Shown: positions 53,166-62,636, counted from the first letter of the stretch. The stretch: 64,000 nucleotides of DNA from an uncultured Parabacteroides sp. (GCA_900541965.1 UQLN01000006.1:1-64000); one strand, 5' to 3'. Numbers and translations are program-made. The notes: generated by a model from the letters alone, not told the origin.

Positions 53166-55385
53166 ATGGAAACAGCATTTTTTATTTTATTAATTCTGGT
53201 TATTTGGATTAGCTTACACGGTCAGATTGGAAAAGCCATTTCGAATACGGAGAGCCTGAAGAAGGAAATAGCCGAGTTACGGAAACAACTGGAAACTGCC
53301 CGTCCAAAGGCAGAAGCCGTAAAACCCGTTCCGGTGGAAGAAAAGGCGGAAGTGAAAAAGCAGGAAGTCCTCTTTGTTCCGCCGAAGATAGAAAGGCCTT
53401 CCAAACCCAAAAAGAAGCCGCGTCAGGTTAATTATGAGAAATACATCGGAGAAAACTTATTCGGAAAGATAGGTATCCTGATTCTTGTGATAGGCGTAGG
53501 CTTGTTTGTGAAATATGCCATCGACAGGGATTGGATTAACGAAGTGTTCCGTACAGTACTGGGTTTTGCAACCGGTGTCGGACTGCTTGTGATTTCCGGC
53601 AGGCTGCGTAAGACCTACCTTACTTTCAGTTCATTACTGGCTGGCGGTGCATTTGCAGTCTTTTATGTGACGGTGGCGATGGCTTACCATTATTATGGAC
53701 TGTTCAGCCAGGCATCCGCTTTTATCCTTCTGATTATATTTACAATTCTTGTGACGGTCTTGTCCGTATTGTATAACCGGAGGGAACTGGCAATTATTGC
53801 GCTGGTCGGAGGTTTCATCTCTCCTTTCCTGGTAAGTGACGGGATGGGAAGCTATATGGTTCTGTTTATTTATGTCTCCATCCTAAACCTCGGTATGTTC
53901 GGGTTGTCCCTGTATAAGAAATGGGGAGAATTGCCGCTTATCTGTTTTGCTGCAACCTATCTTATCCTTGGCGGTTATATATGGACGGCGGATCTGGATA
54001 TTGCCCGGAGCCCGCAATTAGTCCATCTGATATTGTTCTCTTCCTTGTTTTATTTGACGTTCCTGCTGCCGGTTGTTTCGATATTGAATACGGGAAATAA
54101 TAAAATAAGCCATTTGTTGCTGGCCGAGGTTTCATTGAACAATTTTATTTACCTATTCTTCTGTCTGTATTTTTTTAGGGAAATGCAACCGGAACAGAAT
54201 TTGAAAGGGCTTTTCCCGTTGGGGATTGCTTTGGTGAATGGAGTTATCGCGTTTATTGTCAGCCGGAGGTCGCCGGAAAATAAAATCCTTTATCCGGCTT
54301 TAACGGGGCTTGCCCTGACATTTGTGTCCATCGCAGTACCTGTGCAGTTGGAAGGGACTTTCATTACTCTTTTGTGGGCTTGCGAACTGGTCATTGTACT
54401 TTGGCTTTTTACTCGTTTCCGTATGGTTATTTATGAGTATTTTTCGATAGTCCTGCTTTTCCTGACCAATGCATCCTATTTGATGGATATGGAAAATGCG
54501 GTTACGGAGGGAGGCGTAGTTCCTTTGTTTGCCAATGGTATGTTTGCTACCGGTATATTTACAGGGTTTGCCTTGCTGGTGTGGTGCTGGCTGATGAATC
54601 GTGAAAAAGAGATGTTTCAGGCTGTAAACGTGTTGAAATATTCTCCGTTTAATGCATTTGTCCTGTTGAACGGGTGTGCCATATTGTATATTGCCTTCAT
54701 CCTCGAGTTTTTGTTGAATGTGAAAGACTCACATCTTTCTATGGAGCTGGCGCAGACGTTTACGGCTGCCGCTTTACTGGCTCTGTTGTTGTGTCTGAGG
54801 AAGCGGTTTCCTGTGGCTGTCTATAGAGATTGCTATGCTTTCGGTTTGTTCCTTTCGGTTTGTCTTTATGGGATTTGCATGTCTGCCTATCCGGCTACTT
54901 TGGAACAGTTGGCGGAAGCTTTGAAGTGGATTTCGTTTGTTATCATAGCGGTGCATATTTGGCTTTTTGCAAAGTGTTACTATGCGGCTTATGATTTCCA
55001 CCAAAAGATATCCAATCCTATGACCGGATTGCTTAGTTTCTTATCGACAGTATTGCTGGTTATCGGAGTCAATACATTTCTGAAGGAAGTGGGGTATTCA
55101 GGAGAAACGAGTGCCGGCTTTTCTATTTCGCTGATTATTGCCGGTTTTGTGGAAATGTCGTTAGGAATGAGGCTGCACCAGAAGTTCCTGCGTATGGTGA
55201 GCCTGCTGACTTTCGGCATTGTATTGGTTAAATTGATACTGGTGGATATCTGGCTGTTGCCGACTGTAGGTAAAATAATCATCTTTATTATCTTAGGGGT
55301 CATATTGCTTATCCTCTCTTTCCTTTACCAGAAACTAAAGAAGGTTTTGTTTGAGGCGGATGAAAAGAATGATGTGATCTGTTAA
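53166..55385 (+). CDS. DUF2339 polytopic membrane protein
   Basis: 739 residues from the ATG at 53166. An N-terminal membrane helix (AFFILLILVIWISLHG) is followed by a coiled coil (KAISNTESLKKEIAELRKQL) and a Lys/Pro/Glu-rich linker. Then comes KYIGENLFGKIGILILVIGVG, the DUF2339 entry, and roughly twenty hydrophobic helices up to residue 730. The family function is unknown. A longer ORF from 53052 overlaps the kinase gene and lacks a signal-like start, so the internal ATG is used; it lies 46 nt after the kinase stop, so the two may be co-transcribed. The C-terminal LLILSFLYQKLKKVLFEA is typical of the family. Confidence 0.9.
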   Translation: METAFFILLILVIWISLHGQIGKAISNTESLKKEIAELRKQLETARPKAEAVKPVPVEEKAEVKKQEVLFVPPKIERPSKPKKKPRQVNYEKYIGENLFGKIGILILVIGVGLFVKYAIDRDWINEVFRTVLGFATGVGLLVISGRLRKTYLTFSSLLAGGAFAVFYVTVAMAYHYYGLFSQASAFILLIIFTILVTVLSVLYNRRELAIIALVGGFISPFLVSDGMGSYMVLFIYVSILNLGMFGLSLYKKWGELPLICFAATYLILGGYIWTADLDIARSPQLVHLILFSSLFYLTFLLPVVSILNTGNNKISHLLLAEVSLNNFIYLFFCLYFFREMQPEQNLKGLFPLGIALVNGVIAFIVSRRSPENKILYPALTGLALTFVSIAVPVQLEGTFITLLWACELVIVLWLFTRFRMVIYEYFSIVLLFLTNASYLMDMENAVTEGGVVPLFANGMFATGIFTGFALLVWCWLMNREKEMFQAVNVLKYSPFNAFVLLNGCAILYIAFILEFLLNVKDSHLSMELAQTFTAAALLALLLCLRKRFPVAVYRDCYAFGLFLSVCLYGICMSAYPATLEQLAEALKWISFVIIAVHIWLFAKCYYAAYDFHQKISNPMTGLLSFLSTVLLVIGVNTFLKEVGYSGETSAGFSISLIIAGFVEMSLGMRLHQKFLRMVSLLTFGIVLVKLILVDIWLLPTVGKIIIFIILGVILLILSFLYQKLKKVLFEADEKNDVIC

Positions 55386-55393
55386 CGCTGACT

Positions 55394-55447
55394 GCGATGC
55401 ACTGCTCCCGTAGCCTTACTCTCTTGCTACTGGTGGCGGTGCATCGC
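55394..55447. repeat. Convergent intergenic stem-loop
   Basis: GCGATGCAC (55394-55402) pairs perfectly with GTGCATCGC (55439-55447). Inside, GTAGC and GCTAC pair around an 11-nt loop. It lies between the DUF2339 stop and the convergent PI-PLC stop. It has no long T-tract in either direction, so termination is only one option. Confidence 0.55.
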
Positions 55448-55477
55448 TGCAAAAATACCTTTACAATAATGCCGTGC

Positions 55478-56992
55478 TTATCTTCCGTTGGAAGCGGCAG
55501 GCAACTTTTGATAGTTGCGGAAAATAATCTGGTCGCGGATGAGGTCCGTTTCATACGAACCGCTAAAGTCCATCAATACGGTACCCAGATTTCCGGTAGC
55601 AGGAATCGAGGCTTCACGCCAGTATTGCTTGAAATTGCGAACCATGCCTTTGCCCCCTACCAGTATTTCTGAAAAGCCGATGTTGAAACTTGCAGCATAC
55701 AACCAGGGATTAGGGATTTTCTGCCATGTATTGTACCCTGAAGTAAAGATGATATTCCAACGGTTTGCTCCGGAGGCTGTAGCCGAGGCCATCACTTTGG
55801 CAACTCCGTCTACTTTGTTTTCGGGCGTCTTCGTATATTCGTCACTCAGATAAATTTCAAACGGGAAGTCGCTATCGGTAATAACTGTCGTGTCGTCGTG
55901 CCAGTTAATTTGTGGGGCGTCTTTAATCCAACCCATCGAGCCTTCCGAACGGTCGCGTGTCACAACATATATTTTTCCACGAAGGTCGCCGATATTCTTT
56001 TCGGCGAACGTCTTATCGCATACTACTTTGCCTTGCCCGTAATCCCGGACGAATTTATTGAACTTGTTATTGAAATAATATTTGTCTTGTTCGTCACAGT
56101 TTTCATCTTTTACCATGGCAATAATAAATTCGCCGGGGTTCTCGTTCAGGAAACGCACGGCATCCTGCAAGAAGTCTTTCAGCGAGTTATGGCAATAAAT
56201 GATACCATGGTAAATCTTCATCTGGTCGCTGAGGCGCAGGTCGAATGTCCTTACTCCCCAGTTCATCTGTTCGAACCAATCCTGGCTTTGGCATTTGGCA
56301 GGGATGATAAGCGTGTTCCAGGTTCCGGCATCATGCGTGCCCGGCATACCGAGGTCGATAAACTTTTTGTTGTCGTCTACGTATGTCATCCATTTGGAGT
56401 AAGAAAATCCGTCAGGTTTCCAAGCATCCCGGATGTCCAGAAAGCCCATATGTCCCCATCCCGGTTGCGCGTAGGGTTCCATATAGTGGAATGCGCCGGC
56501 AAGCGCCCAGTTTGTTTGGGTAGCGGATTTGTTTACGCCCATTTTAATAAAGATGTTGGCGGTTTCATCCAGAAAGTTTTCGACATCCACTTTTTTCCCT
56601 CTGCCGTAAGCAGTAATGCTGTAGATAAGGGTGGTACCATCCGTATCATAGAAATTAATTTCCTGGAGCCACGGATTGACATTGGAAGCCTGCCAGTTGA
56701 GTGCTACTCTTCCGCCGGGTTCGATAATACCGGAGCGCTTAGTCCCTTTGCCGTCCATGTCCCATTGGTCGCTATGTTCGGCTTTCCCGAACTCTACTAT
56801 CCAGGAACGTGATGTGTTGTTGATTGCCGTGATATATTCGCCTTCGTCGAATGAAATCGAGGCTGTTTCGTCTGCATTTGCCTTTTGTAGTTCTTTCGGT
56901 TCATTGCTGTTTTCACAGGAGGTGGCAAGGAATCCTGTGGCTAAAGTAACCAATAAGGTGGCTGTAAAAGATGAAAATCTGATGTTCTTCAT
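55478..56992 (-). CDS. PI-PLC X-domain-containing lipoprotein
   Basis: 504 residues from the ATG at 56992. Lipoprotein signal ending LATSC, then ENSNEPKELQKAN. An N-terminal beta domain (about 40-150: YITAINNTSRSWIVEFGKAE) precedes the phosphatidylinositol-specific phospholipase C X domain (about 195-400): FIDLGMPGTHDAGTWN with the catalytic His, RTFDLRLSDQMKIYHG with the second His, and LQDAVRFLNENPGEFIIAMV. These enzymes cleave phosphatidylinositol, or related phosphodiester-linked lipids, by a cyclic intermediate. Bacterial secreted forms can act on host membranes. The N-terminal domain is unassigned. It is monocistronic. Confidence 0.88.
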   Translation of the reverse strand: MKNIRFSSFTATLLVTLATGFLATSCENSNEPKELQKANADETASISFDEGEYITAINNTSRSWIVEFGKAEHSDQWDMDGKGTKRSGIIEPGGRVALNWQASNVNPWLQEINFYDTDGTTLIYSITAYGRGKKVDVENFLDETANIFIKMGVNKSATQTNWALAGAFHYMEPYAQPGWGHMGFLDIRDAWKPDGFSYSKWMTYVDDNKKFIDLGMPGTHDAGTWNTLIIPAKCQSQDWFEQMNWGVRTFDLRLSDQMKIYHGIIYCHNSLKDFLQDAVRFLNENPGEFIIAMVKDENCDEQDKYYFNNKFNKFVRDYGQGKVVCDKTFAEKNIGDLRGKIYVVTRDRSEGSMGWIKDAPQINWHDDTTVITDSDFPFEIYLSDEYTKTPENKVDGVAKVMASATASGANRWNIIFTSGYNTWQKIPNPWLYAASFNIGFSEILVGGKGMVRNFKQYWREASIPATGNLGTVLMDFSGSYETDLIRDQIIFRNYQKLPAASNGR

Positions 56993-57151
56993 GGTTATTC
57001 TGTTTATCGGAAAATACATAATAGGATTATGGCGGCAATTTAAGGAGATTTGACGAAATGAGAATGGATATTAGGGTTAATAATTCTTTAATAAATAGGT
57101 GGTTATCGGATGAATCAAGGATGTGTGGTACTATATTGAAGATGAAATTCC

Positions 57152-57181
57152 AAGGCCGGTTCGTTGGTATGGACCGGCCTT
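57152..57181 (-). terminator. Intrinsic terminator after murF
   Basis: A 9-bp perfect stem (AAGGCCGGT at 57152-57160 and ACCGGCCTT at 57173-57181) with a 12-nt loop, 38 nt downstream of the murF stop on the minus strand. The following tract is only weakly T-rich. Confidence 0.65.
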
Positions 57182-57218
57182 AGGCTTCTGTCCGGGAATG
57201 TTTAATGTCTTTTATATA

Positions 57219-58502
57219 TTATAAAACATCGATAGTCTTTTCCAAAGCCATGCTATGAGAACCTTTTATCAGGATATGGTAGCCTTTCAATGGATTGGCT
57301 TTTAGTGCAGCAATCAGTTCTTCTGTTGTGGCAAAAGTGGAAAAATCTTTTCCTGCTTTGGTAAACTGTTCGCCGCAAAGAAGTACCTTATCGAAATTGG
57401 CTTTTTTGATTTGTTCGATTACTTCCTCATGCAGTTCGTCGCTGGCAGGTCCTAATTCGCGCATATCTCCGAGGATAATTGCTTTAGGGGTAACTTGCAT
57501 GGCGGAGAAGTTTTCCAAAGCGGCCTTCATGCTGCTGGGGTTGGCGTTGTAAGCGTCGATAATCAATTCGTTAGTTTTTGTTTTTTTGAGTTGCGAACGG
57601 TTGTTCGTCGGTTCATAGGCGGTTATGGCACGGCTGATTCGTTCGGCTGGTATTTTGAAGTAACGCCCTACGGCAACGGCAGTCAGTACGTTATCAAGGT
57701 TGTAGGCTCCAATCAAATGGGTTTCCACAGTGTGTATTTTCCCTTGTTGCTTCCAGTCGAAAGTAAGGAAAGGGCTACAATTGATAACGTGTCCCGAAGC
57801 AAAGAAGGCGTCGTTTGAGCCATAAGTGATCTGTTCGATACCCCGGGCTATTTCCGTCAAATATTTATTATCGGCATTGATAAATATTTTCCCTTTTGAA
57901 TGCCGGATGTAGTCGTACAGTTCCCCTTTTGTTTTCACCACATTCTCGAAAGAACCGAATCCTTCCAAATGGGCGCGTCCTACATTTGTAATGATGCCGT
58001 AGTTCGGATTTACGATATCTACCAGTTCTTTGATGTCTCCCGGGCGGCTGGCTCCCATTTCGATGACAGCCATTTCATGGTCGTGGGTCAAACGGAGCAG
58101 TGTGAGTGGAACTCCTATCTGGTTGTTCAGGTTGCCTTCTGTATATAACAGATTGTATTTGGAAGAGAGAACTGCAGCTAAAAGTTCTTTTGTTGTTGTT
58201 TTCCCGTTAGTTCCTGTGATGCCAATAATAGGTATGCCGACAGTTTTACGATGGCGGTGTGCCAGTTGTTGCATGGTCTTCAATACATCGTCCACCAAAA
58301 TAGTACGTTCACTGATGTAGTAGTCTGGGTTATCGATTACTGCATATTGGCAGCCGGTGTCCAATGCCTTGGATGCAAATTTGTTGCCATCGAACTTTTC
58401 ACCTTTCAGGGCGAAAAAGATGGAACCGCGCGGGCAGTTGCGGCTATCGGTTGTCACTTTAGGGTGATGCAAAAATAATTCGTATAGTTCTGATATGGTC
58501 AT
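57219..58502 (-). CDS. murF: UDP-N-acetylmuramoyl-tripeptide--D-alanyl-D-alanine ligase
   Basis: 427 residues. Adds D-Ala-D-Ala to the UDP-MurNAc-tripeptide in the last cytoplasmic step of peptidoglycan precursor synthesis. Three domains of the Mur ligase family are visible: an N-terminal uridine-binding part (VTTDSRNCPRGSIFFALKGE), a central ATPase with P-loop GITGTNGKTTTKE (95-104 core) and AVIEMGASRPGDIKELVDI, and a C-terminal domain with NRSQLKKTKTNELIIDAYNA. It is transcribed divergently from folP with overlapping promoter space; the two -7 boxes are 20 bp apart. A terminator follows at 57152-57181. Confidence 0.96.
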   Translation of the reverse strand: MTISELYELFLHHPKVTTDSRNCPRGSIFFALKGEKFDGNKFASKALDTGCQYAVIDNPDYYISERTILVDDVLKTMQQLAHRHRKTVGIPIIGITGTNGKTTTKELLAAVLSSKYNLLYTEGNLNNQIGVPLTLLRLTHDHEMAVIEMGASRPGDIKELVDIVNPNYGIITNVGRAHLEGFGSFENVVKTKGELYDYIRHSKGKIFINADNKYLTEIARGIEQITYGSNDAFFASGHVINCSPFLTFDWKQQGKIHTVETHLIGAYNLDNVLTAVAVGRYFKIPAERISRAITAYEPTNNRSQLKKTKTNELIIDAYNANPSSMKAALENFSAMQVTPKAIILGDMRELGPASDELHEEVIEQIKKANFDKVLLCGEQFTKAGKDFSTFATTEELIAALKANPLKGYHILIKGSHSMALEKTIDVL

Positions 58503-58543
58503 ATTCTTTATCCTCCGTAAATTCAGTTACAGTTATTTGCCGC

Positions 58544-58551
58544 AAATGTAG
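58544..58551 (-). promoter_or_regulatory. -7 box (TACATTTG) for murF
   Basis: The minus strand reads TACATTTG, 41 nt before the murF ATG at 58502. It faces the folP box at 58571-58578, so the two promoters may interfere or be co-regulated. Confidence 0.55.
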
Positions 58552-58570
58552 CAATTAAATGTTTTTCCAG

Positions 58571-58578
58571 TATCTTTG
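58571..58578 (+). promoter_or_regulatory. -7 box (TATCTTTG) for folP-cdaA
   Basis: TATCTTTG 16 nt before the ATG at 58595, which excludes the longer in-frame start at 58559. Confidence 0.6.
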
Positions 58579-58594
58579 TCGAAAAGAAGATATA

Positions 58595-59449
58595 ATGATG
58601 TTACATAAAACGCTCAATATAAAGGGAAAACTAACCTCACTCGATACTCCTTTAGTGATGGGAATCCTGAATGTGACTCCTGATTCTTTTTATGCGGACA
58701 GCCGTAAGCAAACCGAAGCAGCCATAGAAGAACGTATTCAAGCTATTTTATCGGAGGGTGGAACGATTATTGATGTCGGAGGATATTCTTCCCGTCCGGA
58801 TGCCATAGAGGTTTCTCCGGAGAAGGAAATGGAACGTGTGGCAGTAGCTCTTGACATATTACAGCGGCATTATCCGGAGGTTGCTGTTTCCGTAGATACT
58901 TTCCGGGCGGATGTGGCCCGCTGTTCCGTGGAAAAATATGGGGTAGCCATTATAAACGATATATCCGGTGGGGAACTGGATAAGGAAATGTTTCCGGCAG
59001 TCGCTTCTTTAAATGTTCCTTATATTATGATGCATATGCGAGGAACTCCCCAGACCATGCAGCAGCATACGGATTACAAGGATATGATGGAAGATATCCT
59101 TTTGTACTTTGCCGCAAAAGTGCGTGAACTTAATTTGATGGGAGTGAATGATATTGTACTCGATCCGGGTTTTGGATTTAGTAAAACGTTGGAACAAAAT
59201 TATCTTCTGATGGGACATTTGCGTGAGTTCGACCAATTCGGGCTGCCTTTGTTGGTCGGTGTGTCGCGAAAGAGTATGATTTATAAGTTCCTGGGAGGAA
59301 CTCCGTCCGAAAGTTTGAACGGGACAACGGTGTTAAATACGGTTGCCCTTTTAAATGGTGCGGATATTCTGCGTGTTCATGATGTGAGAGCAGCTGTTGA
59401 AGCAGTGAAAATTGTAGACAAATTGAAAAGGGAAGTTATATGTGGATGA
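58595..59449 (+). CDS. folP: Dihydropteroate synthase
   Basis: 284 residues from the ATG at 58595. Joins p-aminobenzoate to hydroxymethyl-dihydropterin pyrophosphate in folate synthesis and is the sulfonamide target. Signature motifs: MGILNVTPDSFYADS (pterin/PABA loop 1), DVGGYSSRPDA (loop 2), VSVDTFRADVA, INDISGGELDKEM, DPGFGFSKTLEQN and GVSRKSMIYKFLGG (KSMI catalytic region). A -7 box at 58571 favours this start. It overlaps cdaA by 10 nt, a common Bacteroidetes pairing that places folate and cyclic-di-AMP synthesis in one transcript. Confidence 0.96.
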   Translation: MMLHKTLNIKGKLTSLDTPLVMGILNVTPDSFYADSRKQTEAAIEERIQAILSEGGTIIDVGGYSSRPDAIEVSPEKEMERVAVALDILQRHYPEVAVSVDTFRADVARCSVEKYGVAIINDISGGELDKEMFPAVASLNVPYIMMHMRGTPQTMQQHTDYKDMMEDILLYFAAKVRELNLMGVNDIVLDPGFGFSKTLEQNYLLMGHLREFDQFGLPLLVGVSRKSMIYKFLGGTPSESLNGTTVLNTVALLNGADILRVHDVRAAVEAVKIVDKLKREVICG

Positions 59450-60225
59450 ATTTCGGAATAAAAGACCTTATAGATGTCTTATTGGTTGCTTTTTTCCTTT
59501 ATCAGACCTATAAGTTGATGAAGAGTTCGGGCACGCTGGCTATTTTTAGTGGGGTCGTCTCGTTTATCGTTGTTTGGATATTGGTATCTCAAGTGTTGGA
59601 AATGCGCTTGATGGGGGCGATTCTCGATAAATTTATCAGTGTCGGTTTTGTAGTTCTGGTTATTTTGTTTCAAGATGAAATCCGCCGTTTCCTGATGGCT
59701 TTAGGCTCTCATCGCGGATGGAAATTTTTAGGGAACCTGTTTTCAAAACGTTCCGATGCGAACGAAAATGAAGGTAAGTTTGTTGCTCCGGTTGTTTTGG
59801 CATGTATGAATATGGCGAAAAAGAAAACCGGTGCCCTGATTTGTATCCAACAAGATGTGGACCTGACCATTTACGAACATACAGGAGAAATGTTTAATGC
59901 AGACGTAAACGCCCGTCTGATAGAAAATATCTTTTTTAAAAACAGTCCTTTGCACGATGGTGCCATGATTATAGCGGACAACCGTATCAAGGCAGCCGGG
60001 TGTATTTTGCCGGTAGCTCAAAACGCTAATTTACCGAAAGATATGGGGCTTCGCCATCGCTCGGGATTAGGGATGTCATTAGAAACTGACGCCTTGATTA
60101 TCATTGTTTCGGAAGAGCGCGGAAAGATATCGGTGGCACATAACGGAAAACTGGAAGTGAATGTTTCGGCAGAAGAATTGCAACGAATACTGTCCGGAGA
60201 ACGGGAAGTTATAAATTATTGTTAA
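59440..60225 (+). CDS. cdaA: Membrane diadenylate cyclase (CdaA/DacA type)
   Basis: 261 residues. Makes cyclic-di-AMP from two ATP, a second messenger for potassium and cell-wall homeostasis. Three N-terminal membrane helices (IDVLLVAFFLYQTYKL; AIFSGVVSFIVVWILVSQVL; FISVGFVVLVILFQD), then the DAC domain with LHDGAMII (171-178) and GLRHRSGLG (203-211), both catalytic motifs intact. The length fits CdaA, not the DNA-binding DisA. It overlaps the folP stop by 10 nt, implying coupled translation. No cdaR gene is adjacent, as usual outside Firmicutes. Confidence 0.95.
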   Translation: MWMNFGIKDLIDVLLVAFFLYQTYKLMKSSGTLAIFSGVVSFIVVWILVSQVLEMRLMGAILDKFISVGFVVLVILFQDEIRRFLMALGSHRGWKFLGNLFSKRSDANENEGKFVAPVVLACMNMAKKKTGALICIQQDVDLTIYEHTGEMFNADVNARLIENIFFKNSPLHDGAMIIADNRIKAAGCILPVAQNANLPKDMGLRHRSGLGMSLETDALIIIVSEERGKISVAHNGKLEVNVSAEELQRILSGEREVINYC

Positions 60226-60295
60226 ATGTTCTGAATCTGGTAGGTCTACATGTAAATCTTTTGCTGTTTTTGTAAACTCTATGTTGCATTATGCC

Positions 60296-60303
60296 TAATT
60301 TTG
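60296..60303 (+). promoter_or_regulatory. -7 box (TAATTTTG) for pta-ackA
   Basis: TAATTTTG 53 nt before the pta ATG, with a TTTG 23 nt upstream as a possible -33 element. Confidence 0.5.
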
Positions 60304-60355
60304 TACCCGAAAAACAGTGACATTTATTAAATAATATAAAAATAGATCTTCCGCT

Positions 60356-61369
60356 ATGGATTTAATGCAAGAAATTATTGCGCGTGCTCAGGCAAACAAA
60401 CAGCGTATCGTTCTTCCTGAAGGTACAGAAGAAAGAACATTGAAAGCTGCCGACCGTTTAATGGCCGACGGAGTTGCAGACATTATTTTGATTGGTGCTC
60501 CTGCTAAAATCAAAGAATTGGCAGCCGGATATGGTTTGAGCCATATTGACCAGGCTACAATTGTCGATCCGAAGAATCATGAAAAGAAGGCTGCGTATGC
60601 CGACCTGCTTTTCCAATTACGCCAGAAAAAAGGTATGACGCCGGAAAAAGCAGCCGTATTGGTGGAAGATCCTTTATATCTGGCTTGCCTGATGATTAAA
60701 TCAGGTGATGCGGATGGTGAGATAGCCGGTGCACAAAATACTACAGGCGATGTGCTTCGTCCTGCTTTGCAAATTGTTAAGACTGCTCCGGGCATGAGTT
60801 GCGTATCAGGTGCATTTATTATGTTTACGAAAACTCCCCAGTATGGAAAAGAGGGTATCTTGGTATTTGCCGATTGCGCTGTAATGCCGAACCCGAATGC
60901 ACAGGAATTGGCAAGTATTGCTCTTGCAACTGCTGCAACTGCCCGTGACATTGTAGGAATGGAACCGCGTGTAGCTATGTTGAGCTTCTCAACTAAAGGC
61001 AGTGCATCCCATGAAATGGTAGATAAAGTAGTGGAAGCTACCCGTCTGGCAAAAGAAATGGCTCCCGATTTGAAGATTGACGGAGAATTGCAGGCCGATG
61101 CCGCTCTGGTGGAAAAAGTAGGTGCACAGAAGGCTCCGGGTAGCGAGATAGCCGGACAGGCAAATGTATTGGTATTCCCTACACTGGAAGTCGGTAATAT
61201 TGCTTATAAACTGGTACAGCGTTTAGGCGGTGCGGAAGCTGTTGGTCCTATCTTGCAGGGTATGGCTGCTCCTGTCAACGATTTGTCACGTGGTTGCTCA
61301 GTAGATGATATTTATAAAATGGTAGCTATTGCAAGTAATCAGGCTATTGGTTTAAAAGCGTCAAAATAA
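60356..61369 (+). CDS. pta: Phosphate acetyltransferase
   Basis: 337 residues. Converts acetyl-CoA and phosphate to acetyl phosphate, the first step of acetate fermentation with ATP yield. Single catalytic PTA domain (no N-terminal DRTGG regulatory part): VLPEGTEERTLKAADRLMAD, EDPLYLACLMIKSGDADGEI, NTTGDVLRPALQIVKTAPG, MLSFSTKGSASHEMVDKV, DGELQADAALVEKVGAQKAP and the late VLVFPTLEVGNIAYKLVQRL. Length and order are typical of the short anaerobe form. ackA follows after 23 nt. Confidence 0.97.
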   Translation: MDLMQEIIARAQANKQRIVLPEGTEERTLKAADRLMADGVADIILIGAPAKIKELAAGYGLSHIDQATIVDPKNHEKKAAYADLLFQLRQKKGMTPEKAAVLVEDPLYLACLMIKSGDADGEIAGAQNTTGDVLRPALQIVKTAPGMSCVSGAFIMFTKTPQYGKEGILVFADCAVMPNPNAQELASIALATAATARDIVGMEPRVAMLSFSTKGSASHEMVDKVVEATRLAKEMAPDLKIDGELQADAALVEKVGAQKAPGSEIAGQANVLVFPTLEVGNIAYKLVQRLGGAEAVGPILQGMAAPVNDLSRGCSVDDIYKMVAIASNQAIGLKASK

Positions 61370-61392
61370 TAAAGGATACAAAAAATAAAGAG

Positions 61393-62592
61393 ATGAAGAT
61401 ATTAGTATTAAACTGCGGAAGCTCTTCTGTTAAGTACAAATTGTTCAATATGGACACCCATGAAGTACTGGCACAGGGTGGCGTGGAAAAGTTAGGATTA
61501 CCCGGTTCTTTTTTGAAATTCACTTTGCCTGATGGTGAAAAAGTGATTCTGGAAAAAGACCTGCCGGAACACAATGCTGCAATTCAGTTTATTTTAAGTG
61601 TACTGACAGATGAGAAGTATGGCTGTATTAAATCGTATGATGAGATAGATGCTGTAGGTCATCGTGTGGTACACGGAGGTGAACAGTTTAGCAGTAGTGT
61701 TGAAATCACCAGTGAAGTTATTGGCAAGGTAGTAGAATGTATTGATCTTGCTCCTCTGCATAATCCACCGAATCTGAAAGGTATCCGTGCTATGAGCGCG
61801 TTGATTCCTGGCATCCGTCAGGTAGGCGTGTTTGATACGGCTTTCCATCAGACAATGCCGGATTATGCTTATATGTATGGTCTGCCTTATTCTTTGTATA
61901 AGAAATATGGTATCCGTCGTTATGGCTTCCATGGAACAAGCCATCGCTATGTATCCAAACGTGCTTGTGATATTCTTGGTGTTCCTTATGAAAAACAGCG
62001 TATTATTACAGCCCATGTAGGAAACGGTGGTTCTATTGCAGCAATTAAAGATGGAAAATGTATCGATACTTCTATGGGACTGACTCCGGTTGAAGGTTTG
62101 CTGATGGGTACACGTTGCGGTGATGTGGATGCCGGCGCTTTATCTTTTATCATGGATAAGGAAGGCTTGGATGCAAAAGGACTGTCTGACCTGATTAATA
62201 AGCAGAGCGGTGTATTGGGGCTGTCCGGTCTTTCTTCCGATATGCGTGAAATAGAAGCTGCGGTTGCCGAAGGTGATAAGAAAGCGATTCTGGCTCTTAA
62301 CGTATATAATTACCGTATTAAGAAATATATCGGTGCTTATGCTGCTGCTATGGGCGGTTGCGATATTTTGGTATGGACAGGTGGAGTAGGTGAAAACCAG
62401 TGGGCAACCCGTCGCGAAGTTTGCCAGAATATGGAATATATGGGCATGAAACTGGATGTGGAAAAGAATGAAGGTATGCGGGGTGAAGAAATGGTAATCA
62501 GTACTCCTGACAGTAAAGTCACTGTCATTGTCGTTCCTACAGACGAAGAGTATATGATTGCTTCCGACACGATGGATATATTAAGCAAATAA
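61393..62592 (+). CDS. ackA: Acetate kinase
   Basis: 399 residues. Transfers phosphate from acetyl phosphate to ADP, forming acetate and ATP. ASKHA fold motifs: VLNCGSSSVKYKLFN at the start, GHRVVHGGEQF, FDTAFHQTMPDYAYMYGLPY, RYGFHGTSHRYVS, TAHVGNGGSIAAIKDGKCID, MGLTPVEGLLMGTRCGDVDA and VWTGGVGENQWATRREVCQN. Together with pta it forms the Pta-AckA pathway operon. A terminator with eight T follows at 62637-62672. Confidence 0.98.
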   Translation: MKILVLNCGSSSVKYKLFNMDTHEVLAQGGVEKLGLPGSFLKFTLPDGEKVILEKDLPEHNAAIQFILSVLTDEKYGCIKSYDEIDAVGHRVVHGGEQFSSSVEITSEVIGKVVECIDLAPLHNPPNLKGIRAMSALIPGIRQVGVFDTAFHQTMPDYAYMYGLPYSLYKKYGIRRYGFHGTSHRYVSKRACDILGVPYEKQRIITAHVGNGGSIAAIKDGKCIDTSMGLTPVEGLLMGTRCGDVDAGALSFIMDKEGLDAKGLSDLINKQSGVLGLSGLSSDMREIEAAVAEGDKKAILALNVYNYRIKKYIGAYAAAMGGCDILVWTGGVGENQWATRREVCQNMEYMGMKLDVEKNEGMRGEEMVISTPDSKVTVIVVPTDEEYMIASDTMDILSK

Positions 62593-62636
62593 ATATTCTA
62601 ATCCTCACAGCTTACAAAACACAGGATTAGTGTTTA

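Noticed and set aside
55898..56812. A 304-residue plus-strand ORF
   Set aside because: It is antisense to the PI-PLC lipoprotein gene, whose motifs and signal peptide are convincing.
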